Shown: positions 11,111-23,170 of the stretch, piece after piece
How the letters are laid out: each line of letters opens with the position of its first letter
How positions within the stretch are numbered: position 1 is the stretch's first letter
NCBI RefSeq assembly: GCF_028554725.1
Contig: NC_071669.1
Span: 10,068,501-10,132,500 of the forward strand
Direction: 5' to 3'
DNA: 64,000 nucleotides
Source of the DNA: Zeugodacus cucurbitae
Taxonomy: Eukaryota; Arthropoda; Insecta; Diptera; Tephritidae
Position numbers and translations under genes: made by a program
Notes under the pieces: generated by a model
Seen by the model: only the letters and a program-made list of their open reading frames with translations
What the model was told of the DNA's origin: nothing
Database searches by the model: none

Positions 11111-11827
11111 TTGTTAAGCTAACAAAGCATTAAAATCACAGAGTTTACTGCGTTGGAACACTGCATTCTTTGTGACCGCTGCATTTACGCTATTAGCTCA
11201 ATTTTCCAGCGCATTACACAAGCGCTATGGAGCGTAACTCTAAAAAGTATGTAGTAGAAACAGTTGGAGGGGAGAAATTATATTTTCGAAGAAATCTTGA
11301 TATCAAATATTCTACAGTCTTCCGATTCTACTCGACTCGCATATTGAACATTTTTGTACGTTCAATTAAATTAATTAAATCTTAAAATCTCGGTTCAAAA
11401 CACAGTTACCGTATAAAGACCGATAAAGTTGGGTACTCAGTTGGGACTTGCCGCCAAACAATTCATGTTCAGAAGAATCTTCCTGTCAGACGAAGTTTTT
11501 ACCACGTCACCGTAATTCTGAGCTCAATTCACATTCATTGGTCGGTCGATAACACAATAACTGAATTTGAAGCGCCCAAAATCGTTATTGATCGTCATAT
11601 GCTTTTCCCCATGAGTCGCTCTCCTTTTGTAACCAAAGATCGACTAAGTCCATGCCTTCCTCTGTCGGTCTCAGAAAATGTTTATTTTACATTTTTAGTC
11701 CACACTGTTGGTCCAAATGTGGTTTCTGTTGAGTTTTCGACAAAAATCGTTTGGACGTTGACCTCAGCATTTTCTGCTTCTTCTTACTGATTTTAAGCCG
11801 AGTTAACAAGATCGCTCCATATGTTTT
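11111..11827. other. Spacer, no gene seen
   Basis: No convincing feature. A faint similarity to a transposase block (KILLSDE-like reading at about 11470-11500) was too degraded to call. Confidence 0.45.
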
Positions 11828-12995
11828 TATACTCTCGCAACAAAAGTTGCTAAGAGAGTATTATAGTTTTGTTCACAAAACGGTTGTTTGTAAGTCATAA
11901 AACTAAACGAGTTAGATATAGGGTGGTTATATATACCAAAGTGATCAGGGTGACGAGAAAAGTTCAAATCCGGATGTCAGTCTGTCCGTCCGTCTGTCCG
12001 TCCGTCCGTGCAAGCTGTATCTTGAGTAAAAATTGAGATATCTTAATGAAACTTGGAAGACGTATTTCTTGGCACCATAAGAACGTTAAGTTTGAAAATG
12101 GGCGTAATCGGACCACTACCACGCCCACAAAATGGCGAAAACCGAAAACACATAAAGTGTCATAACTAAACCATAAATAAAGTTATAAAAGTAAAATTTG
12201 GAACAAAGGATCGCACTAGGAAGGGGCATATTTGGATGTAATTTTTGTGGGGAAGTGGGCTATATAAACCAAACTTTCTGCAGTCGGTTCTCTTACGTAC
12301 CCCACCACACACCATAAAAATAGTTGGAATCGGATGATAACTACGCCCACCTCCCATACAAAGGTTAGGTTGAAAATTACTAAAAGTGAGATAACTCAGT
12401 AACGAAAAACGTCAGAAAACCTAAATATCACATAAGAAATGGCAGATGGAAGCTGCACTCAGATTTTTTTACAAAATGAAAAATGGGCGTAGCATCGCCC
12501 ACTTATGGGTCAAAGCCATATCTCAGGAACTACTCGACCGATTTCAATGAAATTTGGTTTGTAATAGTTTCCTTACATCCCAATGATATGTTGTGTGTGT
12601 GGAAATAGGCCAAATCGCTTCACAACCACGCCTACTTCCTATATACCAGAGCTTTGAAGACAATCTGAATCGTTTACTTTACAGTAAATAAAGTAAGCAC
12701 TAGTGAAGATATCGGTGCAGAGCTTTGAACAAATATTATGTTTATAGTGTGGCATCCCCATTCTAAAAATCGCCGAAATCGGACCATAGGTTTTTAGGGC
12801 CCCATATATCGAACACGAGGGCCTCGGTGCTTCTAACCTAATATTATGGTTTCCAACTTTCAATGGACTTTATACAATATATATGACGAATATGTGGGTC
12901 AAATTGTGTATTATATAATATAAATAAAGTTAAATAAATAAATTGCGAGAGTATAAAATGTTCGGTTACACCCGAACTTAGCCCTTCCTTACTTG
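11828..12995 (+). mobile_element. Family B rolling-circle-like (Helentron/HINE-like) element, copy B1
   Basis: The left end is TATACTCTCGCAA, which also folds back on GTTGC...GAGAGTA (11828-11862). Its inverted copy TTGCGAGAGTATA lies near the right end (12943-12955), forming a 13-bp sub-terminal inverted repeat. This is followed by an 18-bp hairpin (GTTCGG/CCGAAC arms, 12960-12977) and the terminus CTTG in T-rich DNA. There is no coding capacity. The PyGTCC-type simple repeat near 11980 and the CTACTCGACCGATTT phrase at 12530-12544 are shared with copies B2 and B3. Confidence 0.65.
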
Positions 12996-13009
12996 TTTGT
13001 TTTGTCGGT

Positions 13010-13345
13010 GTTTGGCGCCAATTAGTGGTACTACGTGCAGCCAGATCTTTCTCCACCTGGTCTTCCTCTGATTTCATCGGCGGGTACTGTATCGTATACT
13101 CTCAAAGTTGGAGTGCTCTCATCCATCCAGACCACATGACTTAGCCAGTGTAGTGGCTATTTCTTGTTTCGCGGAACTATGTCACCGTCGCTCTTGCACG
13201 GACATATCTGTTGTTGCCATGCATCCCCACCATATAGACGGACGGCATTGATGAGTTTGATTGTTAGTCAGAATCTATCAACTTTAAATAGAAGATATCC
13301 TGGTCCTTCGAGAACTGCTTCTGTCTGAAGTATACGGACATTTCA
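13010..13345 (-). pseudogene. Non-LTR retrotransposon reverse-transcriptase C-terminal relic
   Basis: Reverse-strand reading gives HWLSHVVWMDEST, then VYDTVPADEIRGRP. After a frameshift it gives DQVEKDLAARSTTNWRQ. This is the region just downstream of the reverse transcriptase in a common insect non-LTR group (usual form: RWLGHV.RM, VFD..P.G.RRRGRP, W.DQVE.DL...NWR). Stop codons and frameshifts show it is dead. Family B copy B1 abuts its downstream end, so B1 probably inserted into this relic. A related relic lies at 40922-41290. Confidence 0.6.
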
Positions 13346-14112
13346 TCTTTTTCTAATGAATTCATATGTATTTCATAACTTCTTCATTACATATTACGTC
13401 CTGGCGGCGTTATAGCGGCATATTCCCCGCATAAGTTTGTGGGATGCTGTCTAGTTGACAGTTCTTGACCGATTAAAGATCCGGCCCTACTGAAGTTGAA
13501 ACATATGTATTTGAAAATACACTTACCAGCAGCAGATAAAACCACTGATTCATTTTACTTAGCTCGTTCAGAAAGCTTGAGTAGTGAGTATGGAAATAAG
13601 GCCATGTCGCTGTTACTGTAGTGTTGTTTCCTTCCTCAAATACTGTGGTTGACAGTCTTAACGAAAACTACAAAGAATTTTGGTATACAAAGACGGGGCT
13701 CTAATTCCCTTATTATTAGATCTGGGTCTGAAAGAGAATAAGGATATTAATAATCAGCAGTTGGCAATCAATATATCAAAGATGTAGAATACATTTTCAT
13801 TTAAGGTCCGTCGTCACGTAATGATATTTTAGATTAAAAGGGAATTAATGAAAAGTCGATCTGAAATCTATCTCGATGAATAAAAATAAGATTGTATAGG
13901 TGTTGATGACGACAACGTTCGCTGAGGCGAATTTTAAAGGTCTGGAGGTTAAAAATCTGCAAATATTTTAAATTTTAGCGATTTCATTATGGCGAATGAT
14001 AGAAGTATGATGATGAGAACCTAGGAAAATTAATTCACTTTGTCTGGGGAATATCAACTGCAGAAAGTTTGCTTTCATTTCTATTTCATAGTCAGAAAAG
14101 TGAATATACGAT
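13346..14112. other. Spacer, no gene seen
   Basis: No coding, RNA or repeat signal could be supported here. The upstream part may be further degraded retrotransposon sequence. Confidence 0.45.
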
Positions 14113-14129
14113 TGGATCACAAAAAGGTC

Positions 14130-14462
14130 TTAGTTTGCCACGAAGCCCCAAAAAAAATCGACCAGTTTGACGATTATCCAGCCCAGCTGAACCGGAAAGT
14201 ATAAGCCTAGTTGCCAGACCAAAGGGAAATGGTGTTGGATGAGTTGGGTTCGTTGGACATGCAATAAAGTTACTAGTATCACGCGGGATTCATTGCATGC
14301 AGGGCATGTATTCTCTATGTGTGGGTTATGTCTGGATAAGTAGGAGTTTAACCTGCTACAGTATCCATAACGAAGTTGCGCAAGGGTCACTCTGGTTTCA
14401 AGTGGCAACTCGAGGTCTTCGTCTGCTATGGGTGGTGGTTTGACTCCAAGGACGCCATTCAC
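14130..14462 (-). pseudogene. Jockey-like non-LTR retrotransposon C-terminal relic
   Basis: Reverse-strand reading gives PPPIADEDLELPLETRVTLA, then QLRYGYCSRLNSYLSR and CPACNES. This resembles the C-terminal tail of jockey-group non-LTR polymerases, which ends in a Cys/His cluster. After CPACNES the reading moves to another frame, where FIACPTNPTHPTP continues the expected H...CP motif. The relic is therefore frameshifted. Only the last hundred or so codons are present. Confidence 0.65.
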
Positions 14463-17400
14463 TGAGAGGGAGGCAAGGAAGATGTTAATGGTTTTAAGGT
14501 CTTAGGGTACCCATTATTTCTAATTAAAATTAGAGTGTAGTTGCTTGAACCGCACCAAATCATTCTGTGGCGTCTTCACTTCTTAGCAGAGTTCCTAGTC
14601 TGGTTTGCACTTGTAAATTTCCATACTCTTTTAAGAAAAAGTTTATTAAAGAAGTATCCTTGATTAGCTCCAACAATTCAGCAAGCAATCAGGCTAATTA
14701 AGGTACACTACCAAGCAACCAAATATCTTTATAGCGCGCATAACCATTTCTATTTATAACACAATTAACTCAACATACATTAACACCAGCTCAAACGAGC
14801 AAACTTAGAAGCCATGAGATTACTAATAGCACAAGTTCACACCGTTATTGGACAGTTAATTATAAAGTGAAGGGTGTAGAAAAAACTGCGGCTGGTGGTG
14901 GACTTACGTACCAACAGCAGTAATTCTAACGGTGAACGCTGTTAGAAGCTGCAGCTACGACGTCCTTGTCGAGCACATGGCACCGGAAACTTCAGCATCA
15001 ACAATAATGCTTGCACCAAGCGGGAAACAAACGGCCAATGAGTGGTGTGAAAAGCCAATGAAAATAACAACAAAAGTGCACTTAAAATGAAGGACATTTA
15101 AAACATCAATGATGAGAACACTTCAGCGCGCGGAGAGCGGGGTAACTGCGGAGCTGTGACCAGGGAGGACACTGGGGAATGAGCGGAAATATTAAATGAA
15201 TTTTCCGCAGAATGCAGGATGTGCAAGGTCATCAACGGACACACGCGCTAAGTGTACACAAAAACCGAGATAATAAAACCGAGCGCATTCACAGCAACAC
15301 AGACACACAAGCAACGTGGGACAATAGCCGCCACATAGTTCAACACCCAGTTGTATGGTATGCTGCATGGCAGCGGAAACGTGGCTTGCAACATGGCGGG
15401 CCCCACGGAGAGCGGTGTTGGAGGTTTGCGCGCTTCCTTTTGTAAGCGTTGGATAAAACAATGAAGGCTAAAGGAAAACAAATCTTAATGACCATAAGCT
15501 CCGCAAATGGAATTACACGGGATTGGCGAAGTCAAGCGCTAAAGCATTGGCGGTTCGCCGACGAAAAGGCCACGGAGTCACCAACAAAACAGAAACCAAA
15601 AGCGCCAACTACTAACCAAGCGACCAAGCGACGATCCAACGACTCAGCAAGAGTCCACTGAAATGGTGCATGGACCCAAGACCAACAAACTGTTTGTAGT
15701 TGAGGACAATGGGGTTTTATGCTAACACCTATAGTACACCGAGACACACATACATTCACAAAGTGCAACTGACAGTTGGTGGCAACCGGTGGAAGCAGGC
15801 CACAGCTGGTTTTACAGGATGCTACGCTATTGCCATAATTTAAAATGTGTTGAAATGTGGGTGGGCTGCGGAGCTCAGCTGTGAAAAGAGTATAGTTGGC
15901 AGCAAGTGTGGCCAAATGGAGACGACAGCAATGAGTCTTTAGTGAAAATAAGAGGAAATTATATTTCCTGTCATACATTTTCAATATTACAGCAATGCTT
16001 GTGCTCAGTTAATATGTGGGGAGTCGGAGATTACGAATGGTATGACTGTATGTCGGTTTGTGTGAGTGAAGGAAGTGTTTAAAAGACAGTTATTGTGCGA
16101 GCGAAATTGCAGTTTTCTGGGATTTTACTTTAAGCTGCAATTGTCTTGCGAAACATTCAAGGTTTCGTTGGATTATTCGTAACATTTGAGGTTACAACTA
16201 TTGTGGAAAGGAATTTTAGACAAAGCTTATACGTTATATTTGAGGTTAGATCCATTCCTGTGTAGACGTGACAAGAAAGGGTAGGATCCGAAACAGAAAA
16301 ACATACTTGATAAGGCTCTTGGGATAATCGAGAACAAGTACTCCGAAGAATTAATGATTATTCAAAGTAAAAACCTAGATTGGAGCCTGGAGTTGTATGA
16401 TCTTTCTGATTAAAGTACATTGTTGAAAAGCCGACAATGCTTGTAAGATTTCTTAGAACCCTTCGTTTGGTAGAACAGTAAAGATTCCCGAGATTTCATT
16501 ACCTCTGATTATAAACCCTGATCTCAGAATCTTGGGAATCTTAACAGTTCGTTCCATCTCTCAAAAGGGTTCTCAAAATTCTTACAAATCTTGTCGGATA
16601 TCGTCGACTTTTTTTTCGTTTTACCGTGAACAGAGAATGGTCAACGCTTTGCCTATTTTGAGTTCAACCGGTTCAAGTGAACTCAAACTAAGAGAAGTTA
16701 GTTAAAATTGCGAGAACAGAGCATTTCTTCACGACAAATAGGAACAACTGGGAGTTAAAATGTCAACCTAGCTTCTGATGAAAGGTAAGATTCGTTAATA
16801 CATGCTACTTTAGGCAAAAAAAGCAAATCCGAACCCAATACTGTTAGAGAAGTAGATCTTCTAGCGCATGTAGATCAAGTAGAGTTCCTTTCTATGTGAA
16901 AAAAGATCATGAAAATGAGAAAGAAACATTGAGTTCTAGTAAACTATATAACTTTGTACCATTAGAGCTCTGAATTTTCCCAGATAGATCGAAAAGGTCG
17001 AAGTTAGATCGAGTAAGTCAAGTGGGACTACCATTCAGTTTGTTATGGGTTCCAACTTGAAACCCTTGGACCATGGGACACTTAAAGTAGATATGAATTT
17101 GCTATTATTTTTCACCAAAATTTAACACATTTCAAAAAAATTCAATTTACGACCTTCTTGCGTCACAGCCAAACTTTTTATCACGCTCAAACTCTCGTTG
17201 TTCTTGCAAAGACAATTCGCACAGTTGGTGGTCGTTAATATTCTCACAGACTAGTACATGATGTAAACCATTTTGCCCTTGGGGGCTAGTCATGTGTCCA
17301 TTACTCCAACTACTTTCACATTGCACGGCTACAATTTCACAGCTTTCATAAGTCGCTTTACGCCACAATCGAAGTGCTTATGTGGCTTTCCGTTGTACGC

Positions 17401-18641
17401 GTTGCACTGTCTCTGTGTCAGTGTCTGCTTATCTTCGCTTCGACTATTATTTTTGCAAGGACATTCACTACTCACTACCACTGTATGTATGGACTGCGTT
17501 TTGGCCTTTGTGCTGTGGCGGAAAGATTTCATAGCATTTCCTTGGTTGCTTGACATTTCAAAAATTAATTAAAAACGATGATTGAGCTGCCACGCAGGGA
17601 TAAGAGTCAAAGAAAAGATTGTACGCAAGACTTTGCTGTGGTTTTACTATGAAGGGTTTTTAGTGAATTATAAGTAGAATATATATTTGCAGGCTCCACG
17701 TGGGTGTTGTTAGTGGTTTGCTTAGTTGACCTACTCGCTCGCTTGTCTCTGTAATTGAATGACTAAATTGCTTATCTCACACTCCTTTGAACATAAATTC
17801 TTTAAGTTTATGCCGAAATTCGCTAATTATCTCACTTTGTGCTTTTGTGAGTGTTGACTTTTTTTTTATTTCTTCGCCTTTGTCGTAAATTATGATATCT
17901 GAAAGAAATGATTGATGGAATCTTGTCCGCATTATTAAGAAGAAGTTATAAGATCGCTCCCTCGTGGGTGACATCAAAAATATGTATAGGGTAGGTGGCG
18001 GACGGTCTACAGTCACCTTAAACCTTTGTGGAACCTTAAAATAAATATTTGAATTCAGACCCTATACTGCCTACGTGTTTTTCCTTTCTCTAGCTCAAGT
18101 TTCCTAAGGACTTAATTTTTCCTGTTTATATCTAAAGACAGTGTATCTACATAACTTCCCTTTGAAGGCACTTGTATTTATTTTGGGGCTTATCCTTTCT
18201 TTTGAATCAGAATCAGCTAAACGATAGGCATCATAACCAAAGTTTACCTTTATGTATGTACGATTTCTTAATAATTTCGTTCGCTTAGCAGAAAGTGACC
18301 GAAATTCTCAAATGGTTTATAAAATAATTAAATTGCATTAAATTGTTCATCATTCTAGAAAACTCATCTTGCAATTTTGTTTGCCAATATGAGGTGTATT
18401 TCAGAGTTCAAATTATCGTTTTTCCCCGCCATCTTGGTCTCTTGGGAAGTTCTCTCACTACTCATTATGAAAATTATTGCATTGTGCTAGGCACCTTGAG
18501 TAAATACATTTTTGAAGTCAATAAATCGTAACTGCATCCAAAGCTTTCATCAAAATCGAACTTTCCTCTTATAATATGTTTTTCATATTATAAGTGAACA
18601 CCGTGGTTGTAGCCTCTCAACACTAATCGTTCCAGCACATA
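14463..18641. other. Gene-free DNA
   Basis: Over 4 kb with no supported gene. Overlapping open frames on both strands at 15190-15660 and 17150-17570 have no recognisable motif and no consistent coding bias. 15300-15660 is less AT-rich than its surroundings, so a small unrecognised exon there cannot be excluded. Confidence 0.45.
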
Positions 18642-19085
18642 ACGGTACTTTTTGTAATATTGAAAATCAAATCAAAACATTTTAATTGTGAAAGTTCGTT
18701 TTTGAAAGCTTTCACCAAATCCAAAACAGAAATAATTGTAAAAGTTTTATGAAGCTTTTAACATTTTCTCCGTAATTTTAAAATTTTCCTAATACGTTAC
18801 GGTGCTTTTTGATAAATTCGAACACATTACAAAGCCTTTTAATTGTTTACATCATTTTTAAAAGCTTTCACTATATCAAAAACAGAAATAAGTGAAAAAC
18901 TTTTAACGTTTTTTCCGTAATTTAAAGGTTTTTAACGGTGCTTTTTGATAAATAGGATTACATGGCTTTTAATTGTTTAAATTCATTTTTGAAAGCTTTT
19001 ACCATATCAAAAACAGATGTAATTCATAAAGCTTTATAAAGCTTTCCACATTTCTTTTGTAATTTTACAATTTTCCGAAATGCTC
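18642..19085. repeat. Degenerate tandem repeat, three units of about 136-157 bp (AAAGCTTTC-rich)
   Basis: The phrase ACGGTRCTTTTTG starts units at 18642, 18799 and 18935. Each unit then has TTTTAATTGT, GAAAGCTTT and a CAAAAACAGA block in the same order. The units are diverged, so this is an old local array. Confidence 0.65.
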
Positions 19086-19915
19086 TTTCAACACAAATTT
19101 CCAATTTCAGTCACGCAAGCCAATAGCTTTAAACTGCATTTTCAAATACAGCATAACAGTAAAAAAGAAAAGATTGGCAAAGACTGTTGCAGCAGAATCG
19201 CCTCGATTCTTTTTCGCTTTAGTAAATACACATTTTACAGCTATTTTGCTGGTATTATGAAACAATGTGGAAAACTCAATCGACTTCATAAAAGTAAAGT
19301 GAAGTAAAGTAAACTTGATTGAGCTTTTTGCTGCTCGTCAATTCACTTGATTTGAACGGCAAGCCAGCATACTTTTTCTTTTTTTCGTTTTTTGAAAATG
19401 TTTCTTTGCTCGAAAATGTATTTTATTGTTTTCTTTTTACGCCGAGCAGTCGCATAAAAATGCAATGCTGCAGATTTGCTTGTTCTCTGCCGTCGTTTTC
19501 TGTTTTTTTTTTCGTGGCATTTTCCACTTCACAAAGTGCGCAGCGCATACTTTCACTAGTTCTAATGCAATTTTTGACTTTCGACTACAGTTTTCAATTT
19601 CGTTTGCTTTGTGCGTTCAGCCCGTTTGATAGTCGTGCTTGTAAGTGGTGCCTGTCAGCTTTGTTTTTTTTCCCTCGAAAAAAAGCTATTTGATTATGTC
19701 TGTGTTTATCTTCTATGCGAAAGTGAGGTTACTGCTGTGCGCATAGCAGTGGTTTTTGAATTCACTCTCGGCAACAGTTGGTTGGTTGGCAAATATAGCA
19801 AAAGTTGAAAAGTAAGGAAGTGCTGAGTACGGTTGTAGCCAAACAGTTTATACTCTGACTCCAAATCACATAAAATCTAAAATAATATTTTCACTCAATG
19901 AAAATAAAATTTCTC
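19086..19915. other. Spacer, no gene seen
   Basis: Poly-T and simple-sequence-rich DNA. Short open frames on the + strand (19319-19808) translate to Phe/Ser-rich low-complexity sequence and are not called. Confidence 0.45.
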
Positions 19916-19924
19916 ACATAGTTA

Positions 19925-21722
19925 GGTTAGGTTAGGTACAAAGGCTGTTTACCTATAGGGGAAACCCACTTAGACTATCGAGAGCAGTCCTTTGTGATGC
20001 CGTAAAAATTCAACTCCCTCACTTATTTATGAATCGACAAAGCGCTTGGAACCTACCACAAATCTGCAGAGGTTTTTAACTTCTGTGTCCGCCAGTTCGC
20101 GGGGGTGCCCAAAAAAGTGAGATCCAAGGATTTTTTGTCTAGATCTCGCAAAGGCGGGACATTCCAAAAGGAAATGCTGGCAGGACTCTACCTCACGTTC
20201 TTCTAGGCAGCTTTTGCAGCTAGCATCCGATAAAATTCTTAATTTGACCGCGTGAGTCCCAATGGAACAATGGCCAGTTAGAACAGCTATAACTTGGGAC
20301 AGATTGATCTTGTTTAGGGCAAAGAGTTCCCTTGACCTCTTGCGATTTATTTTGGGCCAGAATGATCTTGCGACAGAACAGGTGCTAGTGACTGTCCAAC
20401 GCCTGCTAAGTTCGACTGAGACCCATTCATCCAGAAGCAAGTTGCAAGAGGACAGCGGCGCTCCCATTTGTTCCCATTCCATTGTAAGTGCAACAGAAGT
20501 ACCTGTCCTAGCAAGCTCATCAGCCTTGCAGTTTCCTGCGATTGGCTGTGGCCAGGCACCCAAACTAGTATGATAGCAAAGTGCTCCGGTGCAACTGATA
20601 GCGAGGACTGGCAATCCTTAACCAGCCTGGAGCGCACAGTCATTGAGCTTAAGGCTAATATTGCCGCCCTACTATCAGAGTGGATCGTTACCTTTTTGAA
20701 AGTGAATCCGCTGCAACCTTTATGGCCGCCACTTCTGCTTGGAACACGCTACAATGGTCCGGAAGCCTAAAGCTGTAGTTAATGAGAAATTCCGGACTAT
20801 AAACTCCTCCTACAACTTTCCCCGCTAAATTCGACCCATCCGTAAAGAAGCTTACCGCGTCTCTCCTCCAGCGACTTCTACCCACCTAACCCTCTCTTGA
20901 AGGTTTGAGAGCAGTGAATACACCGCCAGGGTAGGGCTCATCGACATGAAGGTAGTCCAGTAACCTCGGAATGAAGTCGAAGCGCCTGAGGATACTAGAG
21001 TGCCCAGGCGCGCACTCTGTTAAGTACCCAGCCACCCTCAGCCTGATAGCGGTTTTCGCGGCCATACACCTTCCGGCTATGTCCACGGGTGCTATATGAA
21101 GTAAGGAATTCAGTGCCAAAGTGGGTGTGGTCCGTAGCGCACCGCCCGTTGCACACTCACTAACTTTTTAGCTAGTGAAGTCTTTTCAAGCGCCTCCCAC
21201 CATACGTGAACCCCGTAAAACATTATAGGCTTGACTATGGTTTCATATAGCCAAAGAACTACTTTTGGGTGAGAGGTCCCATCTACTACCAATGGCTCCC
21301 CTACAACAATACAGGGCAACCGATGCCTTTTTTGCTCTTTCCGCAATGTTGGCTTTCCAAGAAAGCTTTCTGTCCAAGACAACACCTAGGTACTTTACAC
21401 TATCGGCGGGATGAAGACAGACTCCTCCCATCGACGGTAGAGGCGCATCCGGTATTTTGGATCTCCTGGTGAAAAGAACTAGCTCAGTCTTACTAGGATT
21501 TAGAGAAAGACCGTTGTCCAGAGCCCAACTTGATACGACATCAAGGTAACTTTGAGTCAAATCATATACGGTATCCAGAAACTTACCTTCAACCATAAGG
21601 ATCACGTCGTCTGCATAAGCAATCGCCCGGCATCCGATCTCATTAAGCTTTCCCAGAAGGTCGTCTACGACCATGATCCAGAGAAGAGGTGAGAGGACCA
21701 CTCCCTGCGGAGTACCCCTATT
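19925..21722 (-). mobile_element. 5'-truncated RNase H-bearing non-LTR retrotransposon, 1.8 kb
   Basis: The insertion is flanked by a 9-bp target-site duplication, ACATAGTTA, at 19916-19924 and 21723-21731. On the reverse strand it starts abruptly in the reverse-transcriptase domain and ends in a short CCTAA repeat tail. The domains in order are RT, a linker, RNase H and a terminal Cys/His knuckle, as in the I/LOA/R1 group. 5' truncation and a repeat tail are normal products of target-primed reverse transcription. The same element's 3' end reappears at 31823-32191. Confidence 0.88.
20027..21722 (-). pseudogene. Non-LTR polymerase ORF2 fragment (RT, RNase H, zinc knuckle), frameshifted
   Basis: The reading starts at RGTPQGVVLSPLLW, a conserved RT block, then AYADDVILM carries the YADD catalytic motif (about 21620). 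The thumb and linker include LLHIAPVDIAGRCM. The RNase H domain shows FFTDGSNLAGK (first Asp), FQAEVAAI (Glu), VWVPGHS and NCKADELAR (last Asp). The C-terminus has a CCHC-type cluster, CKSC then QHFLLEC (about 20170-20220). At least four frame changes break the chain, so no active enzyme can be made. The upstream RT portion, endonuclease and ORF1 are missing. Confidence 0.85.
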
Positions 21723-21731
21723 ACATAGTTA

Positions 21732-22173
21732 ACATTATGTAAATTAGTATATTGGTACATTGGGGATACAAGAAGAAGGCTAAACTGGTTTCATTTAGTA
21801 TTGAAAAAAAATACGCGATAATATTTCTAGATTTTATAAATATAATATATCTCACACATTATCCATTTTCTCCAACCTCTAACTTAACGTTGACGTAATC
21901 CCAAACTTGACCTCAGAAGACCCTTAGCTTGATGTCATTTAACACCACAAAATTGAAAAAAAAATTAATACCCTTTGACCTATATCCTGACCTTACATAA
22001 CCTCTTGTTTCACCTCTGGTGTCCTTAAAATTTATAGAAACCTGACTTCACGTCACTCCAAAACTCTAATTAAACTTGACTTCACCTCTACCATCAACAC
22101 GTAAGGAAATCTGGTCTAGAATGTAAACAAATTTGAACTTACAACGATCCCTTTGTACTGACCTTCGCCCGGG
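21732..22173. other. Flank of the minisatellite with scattered TGACCT/TGACTT half-motifs
   Basis: No gene. From about 21890 on, motifs such as TTGACCTC, CTGACCTT and TTGACTTCACCTC recur. They are the reverse orientation of the AGGTCA half-motif of the array that follows, and may be degenerate relatives of it. Confidence 0.4.
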
Positions 22174-22760
22174 GTTTGTTTACATATTAGAGGTCAATGA
22201 CCTTTGGCCGAGTTTGTTTACATTTTGTTAGAGATCAATGGCATTTGACTGGGTTTGTTTACATTTTGGCAGAGGTCAGTGACCGTTGGCCGGGGTGTGT
22301 TTACATTTTGGCAGAGGTCAGTGACCGTTGGCCGGGGTGTGTTTACATTTTGGTAGACGTCAATGTCCTTTGGCTGGGTTTGTTTACATTTTGATAGAGG
22401 TCAATGACCTTTGCCTGGGTTTGTTTACATTTTGGTAGAGGTCAATGACCTTTGGCTGGGTTTGTTTACATATTGTTAGAGGTCAATGACCTTTGGCTGG
22501 GTTTGTTTACATTTTGATAGAGATCAATGACCTTTGGCTGGGTTTGTTTACATTTTGGCAGAGGTCAATGATCTTTGGCCGGGGTTTGTTTACATTTTTG
22601 TAGAGGTCAATGACCTTTGGCTGGGTTTGTTTACATTTTGATAGAGGTCAATAACCTTTGATAGGGGTTTGTTTACATTTTGATAGAGGTCAATGACCTT
22701 TGATAGGGTTTTTGTTTACATTTTGGCAGATGTCAAAGACCTTTGCCCGGGGACCTTTGA
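22174..22760 (+). repeat. 41-42-bp minisatellite, about 14 units
   Basis: GTTTGTTTACAT (or GTGTGTTTACAT) starts units at 22174, 22212, 22253, 22295, 22337, 22378, 22419, 22460, 22501, 22542, 22584, 22625, 22667 and about 22710. Most steps are 41 or 42 bp; only the first is shorter (38). Each unit then carries ATTTTGRTAGAGGTCAATGA and CCTTTGGCTGG or a close variant. Low divergence in the middle units suggests recent expansion. An open frame across it is a by-product of the repeat. Confidence 0.92.
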
Positions 22761-22791
22761 CAGGGGGGATTTTGGCCGAGTTCAATGACCT
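22191..22791. promoter_or_regulatory. Cluster of candidate ecdysone-receptor IR-1 sites
   Basis: The palindrome AGGTCAATGACCT (two AGGTCA half-sites inverted around one base) is perfect at 22191, 22398, 22439, 22480, 22604 and 22687. Single-mismatch versions are at 22273, 22315, 22521, 22562 and 22645. AGTTCAATGACCT at 22779 still fits the accepted EcR/USP consensus RGKTCANTGAMCY. Binding is an inference from sequence; the palindrome may simply ride along in a minisatellite. Confidence 0.4.
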
Positions 22792-23170
22792 TTGACAGGG
22801 GTTTATGTGGGGTTACTTTGCATTTGACCGAGGTTAAAATTTTTTAAAGGGATTGGTTTACATTTGGTAGTTCTTCTAATTAGTTTTAAATTTTAGGAGT
22901 CACTTATGCTTAGGTTGGTTTACTTTTTGAGGATTCGTGTGAGGTCAGATTTGTTTGCTTACTGTGGGATCAAGTTTTTTTACATTTAGAGGAGACACCG
23001 AGGTCATGATAGGTTAAATTTTTCGAGATCACGTGGGTTAAATTTTTTTTTTTACAATTTGAGGTGTTACATGAGATCAGAATTATTTACATGTGGAAGG
23101 GTTGCGGGAGGTAATATTTATTTATATTTTTAGAGGTCATGTTTTTTTAATGATAACGTGGGTTGAAATA
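22761..23170 (+). repeat. Degenerate continuation of the minisatellite
   Basis: Phrases such as GGTTTACATTTGG, GTGAGGTCAGATTTG, CACCGAGGTCATG and GAGGTCATG recur at irregular spacing, like worn copies of the 41-bp unit. No gene is seen. Confidence 0.5.

Noticed and set aside
11460..11530. Possible transposase LSDE block
   Set aside because: Too short and degraded; neighbouring frames do not continue the expected family motifs.
11963..11978. tRNA/SINE B-box-like AAGTTCAAATCC in family B
   Set aside because: No matching A box or tRNA fold, and the element has Helentron-like ends, so it is not called a SINE.
22197..22394. Open frame with repeated VYILAEVSDRWPGC peptide
   Set aside because: It is a by-product of the 41-bp minisatellite; the array is not a multiple of three throughout and drifts out of frame.
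22174..22760. CRISPR array
   Set aside because: Repeats are contiguous without unique spacers and the genome is eukaryotic.
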